Shown here piece by piece: positions 7,815 to 14,987 of a stretch of 16,683 bases of DNA. The stretch comes from Oscillospiraceae bacterium. GTDB lineage: Bacteria > Bacillota > Clostridia > Oscillospirales > Ruminococcaceae. A program made the translations under genes and the position numbers. The DNA lies in the NCBI GenBank assembly GCA_028694405.1, contig JAQUTM010000031.1, positions 1 to 16,683 on the forward strand. Direction: 5' to 3'. Within the stretch, counting starts at the first letter, position 1, and every line of letters starts with the position of its first letter. The notes beneath the pieces were generated by a model. The model made no database searches, was not told the DNA's origin, and saw nothing but the letters and a program-made list of their open reading frames with translations.

Positions 7815-8309
7815 TTATAAAATATAAAAACCCACGACACCCATTACAAGGGCAAGTGCTGCGCCCACCAGTACATCTTTAATAAAATGAGCACCTGCCA
7901 GTATACGGCTTATACCTACCCACACCGCCCAAAGCAAAAAGAAAATGCCCACAGGCGGAGATATGTACAAAAAGGCTATGCCGATTATAACTGCCGAAGC
8001 CGTATGGCGGCTGGGCATAGATTGCCCTTGGTTGGTTTTATCAATTAACGGCGTTATGGCATACACCTCATAGGGACGCGGTGCATTAACCAGCTTACGC
8101 AGCACCGTAACCGAAATTAAGGTAATTGCCGGCACCGCTACAAACCGTATTACAAGCACACTGCGCGAGGCAATAAGCCCGCCAATACCACACAAATAAG
8201 CGGCAATTACCGGCAAAGGGGAAAAGCTGCATAAAAAGTGCATAATTTGCTCACATCTTAAGGTTTTGCGAAAAAACGCAAGCATGTGGCGGTATTTTTC
8301 CTCAGTCAT
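7815..8309 (-). CDS. PAP2-family membrane phosphatase
   Basis: The 164-residue protein carries the three PAP2 phosphatase motifs in order: KLVNAPRP (KxxxxxxRP), PSRHTA (PSGH-like, with Arg in place of Gly), and SRILAGAHFIKDV (SRxxxxxHxxxD). Hydrophobic helices lie between and around them, so it should be an integral membrane protein with an outward-facing active site. Family members dephosphorylate undecaprenyl pyrophosphate, phosphatidic acid or phosphatidylglycerol phosphate; the substrate here is unknown. I chose ATG 8309: it overlaps the stop of the upstream gene (ATGACTGA), favouring coupling, although AGGAGAGG sits somewhat far upstream (~12 bases). A longer reading to 8366 lies inside the upstream gene. 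ATG 8285 is a possible alternative. Confidence 0.85.
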   Translation of the reverse strand: MTEEKYRHMLAFFRKTLRCEQIMHFLCSFSPLPVIAAYLCGIGGLIASRSVLVIRFVAVPAITLISVTVLRKLVNAPRPYEVYAITPLIDKTNQGQSMPSRHTASAVIIGIAFLYISPPVGIFFLLWAVWVGISRILAGAHFIKDVLVGAALALVMGVVGFYIL

Positions 8310-8676
8310 CTCTGCCGTCTGCCTCTCCTGCCTCCAGCTGCGCCCACATAGCACCGTCCTCGGCATCGTCTATCGCCTCTAGTGACATTAAATCACTGTT
8401 GTAGTATTTTACACAGTCACTCTCTTGCAGAATACTCAATACGTCTTCTTGTATCATATTTGCAGCTTCTTCGTCGGTTTGAGCTGTGTACCAAACACCT
8501 GCCACATGGTTTAACAAGGTATACTCTCCGCGGCCAAAAAAATATTCGGCAAAGTAATTGCCCATTTCAGGGTCTGCGGTGTCCGGGGCAAAGATGACGG
8601 TCATCTCTCCGTCTGCTGTGCCGCACTCCTCCGGCGTAAAAGAAAATTTAAGCGTTTTAAAATTTTGTACAGTCAT
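8302..8676 (-). CDS. Uncharacterised very acidic protein
   Basis: I do not recognise this 124-residue protein. It has roughly 28 Asp/Glu against about 5 Lys/Arg, and the last 25 residues (EAIDDAEDGAMW... to the C-terminal GRDD) are especially acidic. It has no signal peptide or membrane segment, so it should be cytosolic. The start ATG 8676 is preceded by AGAGGG with good spacing; the frame opens further to 8700 without such support. It overlaps the PAP2 gene by 8 bases and follows another uncharacterised gene by 60 bases, so the three probably share a transcript. The strong ribosome binding site and coupled end make it a real gene, of unknown function. Confidence 0.7.
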   Translation of the reverse strand: MTVQNFKTLKFSFTPEECGTADGEMTVIFAPDTADPEMGNYFAEYFFGRGEYTLLNHVAGVWYTAQTDEEAANMIQEDVLSILQESDCVKYYNSDLMSLEAIDDAEDGAMWAQLEAGEADGRDD

Positions 8677-8736
8677 AAAATCCCTCTCTTTGCCCTGCAC
8701 GGTTTTGCAGCAGGACTTAACAAATAATTTGCCATT

Positions 8737-9138
8737 TTAACGGCTAAGTAAAACTTTCAAAAATCCGTATCCGTTTTTTTCATCGGCTTTCAGCTTAGCG
8801 GCACAAAGCCACTGTATTGGGCTGTCGTCAAAAAACAAGGTATCCTTTTCGGCACCTGTAAGCTGATTTGGCATAGTCTGTTTAAGCCCTGCCGGCGGGT
8901 TATTGTGCGCCCATGTAATGGTGCCGTCAGGTGCTATGCTTTGTGCAAAGGCACCATAGGTAAGGCCTGCCGCCTCGCCATAGCAGTAGCGTTCAAACCG
9001 CATTTCGCCATCACAGTATACCAATATGCAATCTCTGAATTTGCGCGGTATGCTTTGCTTTTCAAACCGCAAAGCCGCATAGCCTTTTGGCACCGGCAAC
9101 GCTTTTTTTATTGCAGCTTTTTGCTGTTTTTCGGCCAT
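8737..9138 (-). CDS. Uncharacterised 133-residue protein
   Basis: I do not recognise a family. The protein begins with a lysine/glutamine-rich stretch (MAEKQQKAAIKKA), then a mixed alpha/beta-looking body with aromatic patches (YCDGEMRFERYCYGE, LFFDDSPIQWL), and no membrane segment. Support for a real gene comes from AAGGAG nine bases before the ATG and from a - strand promoter (TTGTAA, 17 bases, TAAAAT) 35 bases upstream. It is the first gene of a likely transcript with the acidic protein and the PAP2 phosphatase, and it is divergent from the BTAD regulator at 9401, making it a candidate target of that regulator. Confidence 0.75.
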   Translation of the reverse strand: MAEKQQKAAIKKALPVPKGYAALRFEKQSIPRKFRDCILVYCDGEMRFERYCYGEAAGLTYGAFAQSIAPDGTITWAHNNPPAGLKQTMPNQLTGAEKDTLFFDDSPIQWLCAAKLKADEKNGYGFLKVLLSR

Positions 9139-9172
9139 TTACCTATTCTCCTTAAAACCTTTTTATACTTTT

Positions 9173-9201
9173 ATTTTACCTGTTTGCGGCACATATTACA
9201 A
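9173..9201 (-). promoter_or_regulatory. Promoter of the 8737-9138 gene
   Basis: On the - strand TTGTAA (9201-9196) is followed after exactly 17 bases by TAAAAT (9178-9173), one mismatch from TATAAT. The transcript would begin near 9166 with a leader of about 27 bases carrying the AAGGAG site. Confidence 0.55.
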
Positions 9202-9205
9202 GGGC

Positions 9206-9232
9206 ACAGCCAAAACGCTGTTTTTCTTTTTA
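9206..9232 (+). terminator. Small terminator-like hairpin in the divergent region
   Basis: ACAGC (9206-9210) pairs with GCTGT (9217-9221) around CAAAAC, followed by TTTTCTTTTT. No + strand gene lies directly upstream, so it may stop antisense transcription or be chance. Confidence 0.3.
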
Positions 9233-9270
9233 CGAAGTCACAAAAAAGCATTTTCTTATGCTTTAATATT

Positions 9271-9279
9271 TGTTATAAT
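9271..9279 (+). promoter_or_regulatory. Extended -10 promoter of the BTAD regulator
   Basis: TGT precedes a perfect TATAAT (9274-9279), an extended -10 element without a clear -35. Transcription would start near 9286, leaving a leader of about 115 bases. In that leader GCTTAC (9333-9338) can pair with GTAAGC (9355-9360), or TTACGC/AGC (9335-9343) can pair with GCT/GCGTAA (9371-9382) just before the GAGAGGA ribosome site; the two pairings exclude each other. Confidence 0.6.
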
Positions 9280-9400
9280 GATAAAATAAACCTTTAAAGG
9301 AAAATTTCTCCTTATACTACCGCGCCTTTATAGCTTACGCAGCTTATTAAAAAAGTAAGCGTGGTTTGTTGCTGCAGCGTAAAGAGAGGAAATAGAATTT

Positions 9401-10600
9401 ATGCAAACTTTATCACCGGTGTCAAAAAATAAAATTACCATACAGATGTTAGGTGCATTTAAAATTACAGTGGGCGAAACCATTATTACCAATACAGAGC
9501 GCAACAGCCAAATGTGGAATTTGCTGCAATATTTAGTTTGTGCCCGCCACCGCACCATTTTACAGGAGGAGCTGATTAAAAACCTGTGGAGCAGCAGTGC
9601 CAACGGCACCCCGGGCGCCTTAAAAAATTTGGTGTGGCGTGTACGCCAAGCCTTTGAAGAAGCAGGCGTACCTTTTTATAAGGATATTATCTTGTTTCGG
9701 CGCGGCTGCTACAGCTTTAACAACAGCTTAGACATTACAGTAGATACAGAGCTTTTCAGCGAATACTTTGCCCTTACCCAGCAGACAGATTTAACCGTAG
9801 GGCAGCGTATTTCTGCCTGTCAAAAGGCAGTTGATTTGTATCAGGGCAACTTTGCCACCACCTCTAAGTATTGTGCCTGGGCTCAGCCTTTCATTCAACA
9901 ATATCAAGCATTATTTTTTAAGTGTGCCTACACCCTGCTTAAAATGTACGAGGCTCAAAGCAACTACGAACAAATGTATCAACTGGCGCAAAAATCAGTA
10001 AAAATTGACAGATTTGCCGAGCCCGCACACAAATATTTACTCATATCCTTAATTAGGCAAAATAAACAGCAGCAAGCGCTACAGCATTACAGGCACCTAA
10101 GCACCTTGTTTTACGAGGAGCGCGGACAGCGTTTAAACCAAACAATGCGCAATTTATACCGTGAAATTGCAAAATCGGTAAACAGTGTGCAGATAGATTT
10201 AAACGTAATAAAAGAGGACCTAGAGGAGCAGGAAAAAACACAAGGCGCCTTTGTTTGTGAATATGAAGTGTTTAAGGACATTTATCGGCTGATGGCGCGC
10301 TCTGCGTCGCGCACCGGTGAAAGCGTACTAATCGGCCTGTTAACGCTAACCACGGCTGAGGGAGAGCTGCCGCCGCAAAAGCAAATTAACCGTGCTATGG
10401 AAAATTTGATAAACGCTGTTACCACTAATTTGCGTAAAGGGGACGTTGTTGCACGTTACAGTCCGGCACAATATGTAATTATGCTGCCCAGAGCCACCTA
10501 TAAAAACGGACAGCCTATTTTGCAGCGTATTGAAAAAGCTTTTAGCTACAGCAGCCTAAAGCTGCAAACCAACTTACAGCCCTTAGACCCCCTGGAGTAA
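9401..10600 (+). CDS. BTAD (SARP-like) transcriptional regulator with degenerate GGDEF-like C-terminus
   Basis: The 399-residue protein has three parts. Residues ~11-108 fit an OmpR/SARP winged-helix DNA-binding domain (opening KITIQMLGAFKI, then the LLQYLV and ELIKNLW helices, ending RGCYSF). Residues ~112-258 are a helical BTAD/TPR-like domain (AVDLYQGNF, ALQHYRHL). Residues ~281-382 resemble a GGDEF domain: LRKGDVVARYSPAQYVIMLP (344-363) lies where cyclases have L.+.D.vaR.GGDEFavlLP, but SPAQY (354-358) replaces GGDEF, so it cannot be a diguanylate cyclase; it may sense or only be structural. GAGAGGA precedes the ATG. It is monocistronic, divergent from two uncharacterised genes, and ends at a strong terminator. 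Targets and signal are unknown. Confidence 0.82.
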   Translation: MQTLSPVSKNKITIQMLGAFKITVGETIITNTERNSQMWNLLQYLVCARHRTILQEELIKNLWSSSANGTPGALKNLVWRVRQAFEEAGVPFYKDIILFRRGCYSFNNSLDITVDTELFSEYFALTQQTDLTVGQRISACQKAVDLYQGNFATTSKYCAWAQPFIQQYQALFFKCAYTLLKMYEAQSNYEQMYQLAQKSVKIDRFAEPAHKYLLISLIRQNKQQQALQHYRHLSTLFYEERGQRLNQTMRNLYREIAKSVNSVQIDLNVIKEDLEEQEKTQGAFVCEYEVFKDIYRLMARSASRTGESVLIGLLTLTTAEGELPPQKQINRAMENLINAVTTNLRKGDVVARYSPAQYVIMLPRATYKNGQPILQRIEKAFSYSSLKLQTNLQPLDPLE

Positions 10601-10641
10601 CGTTTTTCAACAGTTGGTTTTTTACTTTTTACATAAACCTA

Positions 10642-10690
10642 TCTTATAAAACAAGGGCAGCGGTTTTTTTAATCCGCTGCCCTTTTATAT
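10642..10690. terminator. Bidirectional terminator between the BTAD regulator and DUF3842 genes
   Basis: AAGGGCAGCGG (10653-10663) pairs perfectly with CCGCTGCCCTT (10674-10684) around a 10-base loop. It is followed by TTATAT on the + strand and by GTTTTAT on the - strand. It lies between two convergent genes. Confidence 0.88.
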
Positions 10691-10693
10691 AGC

Positions 10694-11101
10694 TTATTGT
10701 AAAAGCTGTTTTATTTTTTCAACTGCATCTTCAATAAAGCTGCTTAAGGTTTTATCACTTATACCTGCAACATAAGTGCTGCATTGCGTGATGGGTATTA
10801 ACACACGGGCAGCATCGGCACCGCCCACGGCTGCCGCCATTGCGGGTGAAACCTCTCCCATCATGCTGTTGGCCAGCACAATACCCATTGGCCCTACAAT
10901 AATGTCTGCTTTGCGCGCGTTTACAATGGCTGCGTTTTCGCCTGTTGCGCCTAAGGCACCCGCTTTTAGCATTGCGTTGGTGGCCATGGCGTTTGTGCCA
11001 ACGCCCACAATGCGGCAATCCAGCTGAGCTGCTACCAGTTTTTCTACCAACGCACGGCCTACTCCTCCGCCTTGTCCGTCCAACACCAAAACTGTTTTCA
11101 T
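10694..11101 (-). CDS. DUF3842 family protein
   Basis: The 135-residue protein matches my memory of the DUF3842 family of Clostridia along its length. It has a Rossmann-like first strand and glycine loop (VLVLDGQGGGVGRAL), then VGVGTNAMATNAMLKAGA, GATGENAAIVNARKADIIVGP.GI, and a closing ILIP...C..YVAG. The GQGGGVG loop suggests a nucleotide or dinucleotide ligand, but no function is known to me for the family. I chose ATG 11101, with AGAGG seven bases upstream, over an in-frame start seven codons earlier. It has its own promoter, which overlaps the pyrG terminator, and is therefore probably transcribed alone. Confidence 0.85.
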   Translation of the reverse strand: MKTVLVLDGQGGGVGRALVEKLVAAQLDCRIVGVGTNAMATNAMLKAGALGATGENAAIVNARKADIIVGPMGIVLANSMMGEVSPAMAAAVGGADAARVLIPITQCSTYVAGISDKTLSSFIEDAVEKIKQLLQ

Positions 11102-11142
11102 GTTTTTCCTCTTGTAAATCATATTTATTTTATTTTTACCTT

Positions 11143-11171
11143 ATTATAATATAAAAAACCGTTGCTGTCAC
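11143..11171 (-). promoter_or_regulatory. Promoter of the DUF3842 gene, interleaved with the pyrG terminator
   Basis: On the - strand GTGACA (11171-11166, one mismatch from TTGACA) is followed after exactly 17 bases by a perfect TATAAT (11148-11143). The -35 lies in the terminator loop and the spacer covers its 3' arm. Transcription would start near 11136. Confidence 0.7.
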
Positions 11172-11198
11172 TTTAATTTAAAGATACAACAACGGTTT
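11150..11198 (-). terminator. Terminator of pyrG
   Basis: On the - strand AAACCGTTG (11198-11190) pairs with CAACGGTTT (11164-11156). The loop holds a CTTTA/TAAAG mini-hairpin, and a T-run TTTTTTATAT overlaps and follows the 3' arm. It begins four bases after the pyrG stop codon. Confidence 0.8.
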
Positions 11199-11201
11199 AT
11201 T

Positions 11202-12818
11202 TTATTTACTTGCGCGGTTGGCTAAGCTGGCTGCAACAAAGGCTTTAAATAAGGGGTGCGCATGGTTGGGGCGGCTTTTAAATTCGGGGTGATACTGTAC
11301 ACCCAAATAAAAAGCATGTCCCGGCAGTTCAACTGCCTCCACCAATCGCTCGTCTGGGGAAAGTCCGCTTAACACAAGCCCTGCCGCTTGCAGCTTATCG
11401 CGGTAAGCGTTATTTACCTCGTAACGGTGACGATGGCGCTCGCTGATTTCATTTTTGCCATAGGCAGCCTCCATTTTGGTACCTTTGCCTATGCAGCAGG
11501 GGTACGCGCCAAGGCGCATAGTGCCGCCCTTGGGGATATTCCCGCGCTGGTCGGGCATCAGGTCAATTACACAGTCGGCACCGGCGGGGTTAAACTCGCG
11601 TGAGTTTGCCTCGGCAATCCCCACCAGATGCCGTGCTATATCCATAACAGCAATTTGCATACCTAAGCAAATTCCAAAATAAGGCACATTATTTTCGCGG
11701 GCATACTGTGCGGCACATATCATACCGGCAATACCTCTGTCTCCAAAGCCGCCGGGTACAATAATACCGTCAGCCCCGCCAAGCTTTTCACGGGCAGTAG
11801 CGGCGGTTAAGCCTTCGGAATCTACCCAGTCAATTTCTACACTGGCACTGTTTTCCCATCCGCCGTGGCGCAATGCCTCTGCCACTGACAGATAGGCGTC
11901 ATGCAATTCTACATATTTGCCAACCAGCGCTATTTTTACCGGTGCTTTTGCGGCGTCTATGCGGGTACACAGGTCTTTCCACTCCTGTAGGTTTTCTTCT
12001 TTCGTCTCCAAATGCAGCTTGCGGCAAACAATTTCGTCCAGCTTTTGCTCGTGCAGCATAAGCGGTGCCTGATACAAAACCGGCAGCGTGCGGTTTTCAA
12101 TTACGCAGTCCGGCTCTACGTTGCAAAACAGAGCAATTTTACCGGTAATATCGTCTTCCAGCGGCTCATCGCAGCGTGCAATAATAATGTCCGGATTGAT
12201 ACCCAGGCCCTGTAGCTCGCGTACCGAGTGCTGTGTTGGTTTGCTTTTGTGTTCGCCGCTGCTTTTAATGTAGGGCACTAAGGTTACATGCATAAAAATA
12301 CAGTTGTCGCGGCCGATTTCATAGGATATCTGACGTATGGATTCCAAAAACGGCTGACTTTCAATATCGCCGATAGTACCGCCGATTTCGGTAATAACCA
12401 CATCAGCGCCTGTTTTTTTGCCTACATTATATATAAAGCTTTTTATCTCGTTTGTAATGTGGGGAATAACCTGCACGGTTTTACCCAAATATTCACCTGC
12501 GCGCTCTTTGTTTAATACGTTCCAATAAACGCGGCCGCTGGTTAGGTTGGAGAACTGGTTTAAGTCTTCATCAATAAAGCGCTCATAATGGCCAAGGTCT
12601 AAGTCGGTTTCGGCGCCGTCCTCGGTAACAAACACCTCCCCATGCTGGTAGGGGCTCATGGTGCCGGGGTCTACATTGATATAAGGGTCCAGCTTTTGCG
12701 AAGCCACTTTTAAACCGCGTGCTTTTAATAAACGCCCCAAAGAGGCCGCCGAAATGCCCTTGCCAAGCCCGCTTACTACGCCTCCTGTTACAAATATATA
12801 TTTTGTTTTGCTCTCCAT
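11202..12818 (-). CDS. pyrG: CTP synthase
   Basis: The 538-residue protein has the normal CTP synthase length and both domains. The N-terminal ammonia-ligase domain carries KYIFVTGGVVSGLGKGI (P-loop, residues 6-22), DPYINVDPGTMSP and TEIGGTIGDIES. The C-terminal class I glutamine amidotransferase has PGGFGDRG, the nucleophile C384 in FGICLGMQ, and H510/E512 in QYHPEF. It converts UTP to CTP in the cytosol using ATP and the amide nitrogen of glutamine. AGAAGG precedes the ATG. It follows the ANTAR regulator gene by 49 bases with no clear terminator between, only a 7-bp hairpin (12848-12871) without a T-run. Transcription together with glnA and the regulator is therefore possible, though many Firmicutes regulate pyrG by its own leader. 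Confidence 0.97.
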   Translation of the reverse strand: MESKTKYIFVTGGVVSGLGKGISAASLGRLLKARGLKVASQKLDPYINVDPGTMSPYQHGEVFVTEDGAETDLDLGHYERFIDEDLNQFSNLTSGRVYWNVLNKERAGEYLGKTVQVIPHITNEIKSFIYNVGKKTGADVVITEIGGTIGDIESQPFLESIRQISYEIGRDNCIFMHVTLVPYIKSSGEHKSKPTQHSVRELQGLGINPDIIIARCDEPLEDDITGKIALFCNVEPDCVIENRTLPVLYQAPLMLHEQKLDEIVCRKLHLETKEENLQEWKDLCTRIDAAKAPVKIALVGKYVELHDAYLSVAEALRHGGWENSASVEIDWVDSEGLTAATAREKLGGADGIIVPGGFGDRGIAGMICAAQYARENNVPYFGICLGMQIAVMDIARHLVGIAEANSREFNPAGADCVIDLMPDQRGNIPKGGTMRLGAYPCCIGKGTKMEAAYGKNEISERHRHRYEVNNAYRDKLQAAGLVLSGLSPDERLVEAVELPGHAFYLGVQYHPEFKSRPNHAHPLFKAFVAASLANRASK

Positions 12819-12847
12819 ACGTTTAATACCTTCTCTTTCCCTTCCTG

Positions 12848-12871
12848 ATAAACAGCGTCGCTTTTGTTTAT
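12848..12871 (-). other. Hairpin between the ANTAR gene and pyrG
   Basis: ATAAACA (12848-12854) and TGTTTAT (12865-12871) form a perfect 7-bp inverted repeat with a GCGACGC-containing loop (- strand). It overlaps the regulator's stop codon and has no T-run, so it is not a classic terminator. Confidence 0.35.
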
Positions 12872-13434
12872 TTCTCGTAAGTTTTTAATATGCTCTCCGC
12901 TATTTCACGGCGGCTTTGGCGCGTGTCCATTGCACGCTTTTCAATATGACGATGTGCCTGCGGCTCTGTCATATGTACATATTCCATCAGCACGCTTTTG
13001 GCACGATTTACAAGTCGTATTTCCTCCAGCTTACCTTGTAAGCGGATATTTTCCTGGTGCAAACCCAGCATACGCCTGCGCGACGCACGAATGAGCTTAA
13101 TTGCCTGAAACAACATGGGGCGATTTACGGGCTTTGCCACAACAAAGGCGCCATCGTCCTCTATATCGGCGGAAACGTCATCGGCATGTGCCGCATTTAC
13201 CAAAACCGCCACACCCGCATCTGTTTGCAGCGCACAAAAGCGCGCCAACTCGTGGCCAAACTCATCAGATAGCGGTGTGTTAATTAACACCATTTCATAG
13301 CTTGCCTGCGCAAGCAGCCTGCGTGCTTCTCCGCCGCTTTGCACGCAGCGCATATCGTTAAGGCCACACTCTTTTAAAAGACCGCAAAGTGTCTCGGCTT
13401 GTTTGGGTGTAGAAACAACCAAAACTTCCTCCAT
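12868..13434 (-). CDS. ANTAR-domain RNA-binding regulator with atypical receiver domain
   Basis: The 188-residue protein has an N-terminal receiver-like domain (~1-115), a coiled linker (~118-140) and a C-terminal ANTAR domain (~136-186). The ANTAR pattern AKSVLMEYVHMTEPQAHRHIEKRAM...REIAESIL is clear. ANTAR proteins bind RNA hairpins and prevent transcription termination. The receiver lacks its acidic phosphorylation site: ST (8-9) replaces the acidic pair, N52 replaces the phosphoacceptor Asp, N80 replaces Ser/Thr, and only K101-P102 remains. It is therefore unlikely to be switched by phosphorylation. ATG 13434 is chosen because AAAGGGGGG lies directly before it; an in-frame GTG at 13452 would put that site inside the gene. 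It lies 88 bases downstream of glnA, as in other Clostridia, and probably controls the glnA leader (inference). Confidence 0.88.
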   Translation of the reverse strand: MEEVLVVSTPKQAETLCGLLKECGLNDMRCVQSGGEARRLLAQASYEMVLINTPLSDEFGHELARFCALQTDAGVAVLVNAAHADDVSADIEDDGAFVVAKPVNRPMLFQAIKLIRASRRRMLGLHQENIRLQGKLEEIRLVNRAKSVLMEYVHMTEPQAHRHIEKRAMDTRQSRREIAESILKTYEK

Positions 13435-13451
13435 GCCGTACCCCCCTTTCA

Positions 13452-13487
13452 CAAAAGGTTCTTTTGCAAATTTTTTCCCATTTGCAA
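13452..13487 (-). other. Intercistronic hairpins between glnA and the ANTAR gene
   Basis: On the - strand TTGCAAAT (13487-13480) pairs with ATTTGCAA (13471-13464), and CAAAAG (13466-13461) pairs with CTTTTG (13457-13452). The two share bases 13464-13466, so full formation of one excludes the other. The second abuts the AAAGGGGGG ribosome site. Neither has a T-run, and the loops do not fit an ANTAR hexaloop. Confidence 0.3.
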
Positions 13488-13522
13488 TGGCCTATAGCGC
13501 ATATTGATATTTTGCCTGTCTG

Positions 13523-14842
13523 TTAAATATCGTTAAAATACTGTTCCATTTCAAAGGCGTGGGTGCCGCCGGCTTTGCGATGTGCACCACATTCACGCTG
13601 TTTTTGGTTAATATATTTTTCCACCGTGCTTTGTGTTAACACTTGCTTTGCAAAATGGCTTGCTGCTGCCTTTTCCAAAGCTTCCTCTAAGCTTTGAGGC
13701 AAGGTTTCAAACGTCTCCAGCTGTGCCTTGTTGGCATGGAACAAATCTAAATTGGCAGGAGCGCACAAGGCGGCATTTTGTGATATGCCCTCAAGCCCTG
13801 CACCTATTAACAAGGCAAAAGCCAAGTATGGGTTACAGGCGGGGTCGGGAGAGCGCAGCTCAAAACGGCTGTATGCCCCCTTGGCAGCTGGCACACGCAC
13901 CAGCTGAGAGCGATTTTGCCGCGACCACGAAATATAGCGTGGTGCCTCAAATTCTCCCAAGCGGCGGTAAGAGTTTGTTAAGGGGTTTAAAAAGGCGGTA
14001 ATTTCTCCTGCGCGGTTTAACACGCCCTGTACAAAGCTTGCCGCCTCGCCACCTATGTGTTCATCAAAATTTTCAAATAAATTTCTCTCTCCCTTTTGCA
14101 GCGACATATTGATGTGCATACCGTTGCCGCTTTTATCTGTCAAAGGCTTTGGACAAAAAGACGCATACAACCCGTTTTTAGAGGCAATGGCTTTTACCAC
14201 CGAGCGAAATGCCATTACATTATCCGCCGCCTCTAAGGGGTCTGCGTACTTAAAATCCACTTCGTTTTGGCCGGGGCCCTGCTCGTGATGAGAGGTCTCG
14301 GGCAAAATACCCATCTCCTCCAGTGTTAAGCATATTTCTCTGCGCACATTTTCGCCGCGGTCCGCAGGGGCAATGTCACAATAACTGGCATTGTCTTGAG
14401 GCGTATAGGTAGGATAGCCCTGCTCGTTTGTTTCAAACAAGTAAAATTCACACTCGGGCCCAAATTTACAGCTGTACCCCTGCTTTTGCGCGCGCTCTGC
14501 CGCGTCCTTTAAAATGCGTCTGCCATCACCCTCAAAGGGGGTGCCGTCAGGGTAAAGAATATTGCAAAAGAAACGCACCACGCGCCCTTGCGCCGGTCGC
14601 CAAGGCAACACCGCCAAGGTGCCGGGGTCCGGCACTAAAAACAAATCCGATTCGGCCACATTCATAAAGCCACGCACCGCCGAAGCGTCAAAAGAAATAC
14701 CCTGCTCAAAGGCGCGCGCCAACTGAGAAGGCATAATTGCAATATTTTTTTGCATACCAAAAATATCGCAAAAGGTAAGACGAATAAACTTTACGTCGTT
14801 TTCTTCCACAAATTGAAGAACCTCATGTACTGCGTAATTCAT
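13523..14842 (-). CDS. glnA: Glutamine synthetase type I (GSI-alpha length)
   Basis: The 439-residue enzyme makes glutamine from glutamate, ammonia and ATP in the cytosol as a dodecamer. Metal and substrate motifs are visible: GPECEFYLF with E130/E132, HHEQGPGQNEVDF with E187/E194, NGMHINMSL with H243, the NSYRRL loop (290-295), and the ATP/phosphate-site run RFELRSPDPACNPYLA (R326, R330). The length (~440) fits the Gram-positive GSI-alpha group, which lacks adenylylation control. The ATG at 14842 has AGGAGGGG (14850-14857) upstream; an in-frame extension to 14944 runs through the leader terminator and is rejected. A consensus promoter and a leader attenuator precede the gene, and the ANTAR regulator gene follows it. 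Confidence 0.95.
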   Translation of the reverse strand: MNYAVHEVLQFVEENDVKFIRLTFCDIFGMQKNIAIMPSQLARAFEQGISFDASAVRGFMNVAESDLFLVPDPGTLAVLPWRPAQGRVVRFFCNILYPDGTPFEGDGRRILKDAAERAQKQGYSCKFGPECEFYLFETNEQGYPTYTPQDNASYCDIAPADRGENVRREICLTLEEMGILPETSHHEQGPGQNEVDFKYADPLEAADNVMAFRSVVKAIASKNGLYASFCPKPLTDKSGNGMHINMSLQKGERNLFENFDEHIGGEAASFVQGVLNRAGEITAFLNPLTNSYRRLGEFEAPRYISWSRQNRSQLVRVPAAKGAYSRFELRSPDPACNPYLAFALLIGAGLEGISQNAALCAPANLDLFHANKAQLETFETLPQSLEEALEKAAASHFAKQVLTQSTVEKYINQKQRECGAHRKAGGTHAFEMEQYFNDI

Positions 14843-14926
14843 AGGTGTACCCCTCCTGCATACATTTTTTGTTTCATTCCTGATTTTTGTTCTGCTTTGC
14901 ATACGGCAAAACCTTTTCTGAAATAT

Positions 14927-14987
14927 AAAAAACGTCCACAACAAAACAGTACCGTTTTTTGAAATACTGTCTTTTGTGAACGTCTTT
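14927..14987 (-). terminator. glnA leader attenuator: intrinsic terminator before glnA
   Basis: On the - strand ACGTTCACA (14983-14975) pairs with TGTGGACGT (14940-14932, one G-U pair). The stem extends through AAAG with the T-run, which is six T at 14932-14927. Inside, ACAGTA (14970-14965) pairs perfectly with TACTGT (14951-14946). It lies about 85 bases before the glnA start codon and just after the predicted transcription start, so it should abort transcripts unless it is prevented from folding. Confidence 0.75.

Noticed and set aside
14843..14944. In-frame upstream extension of glnA
   Set aside because: It runs through the leader terminator, matches no glutamine synthetase sequence, and the family N-terminus and AGGAGGGG site support ATG 14842.
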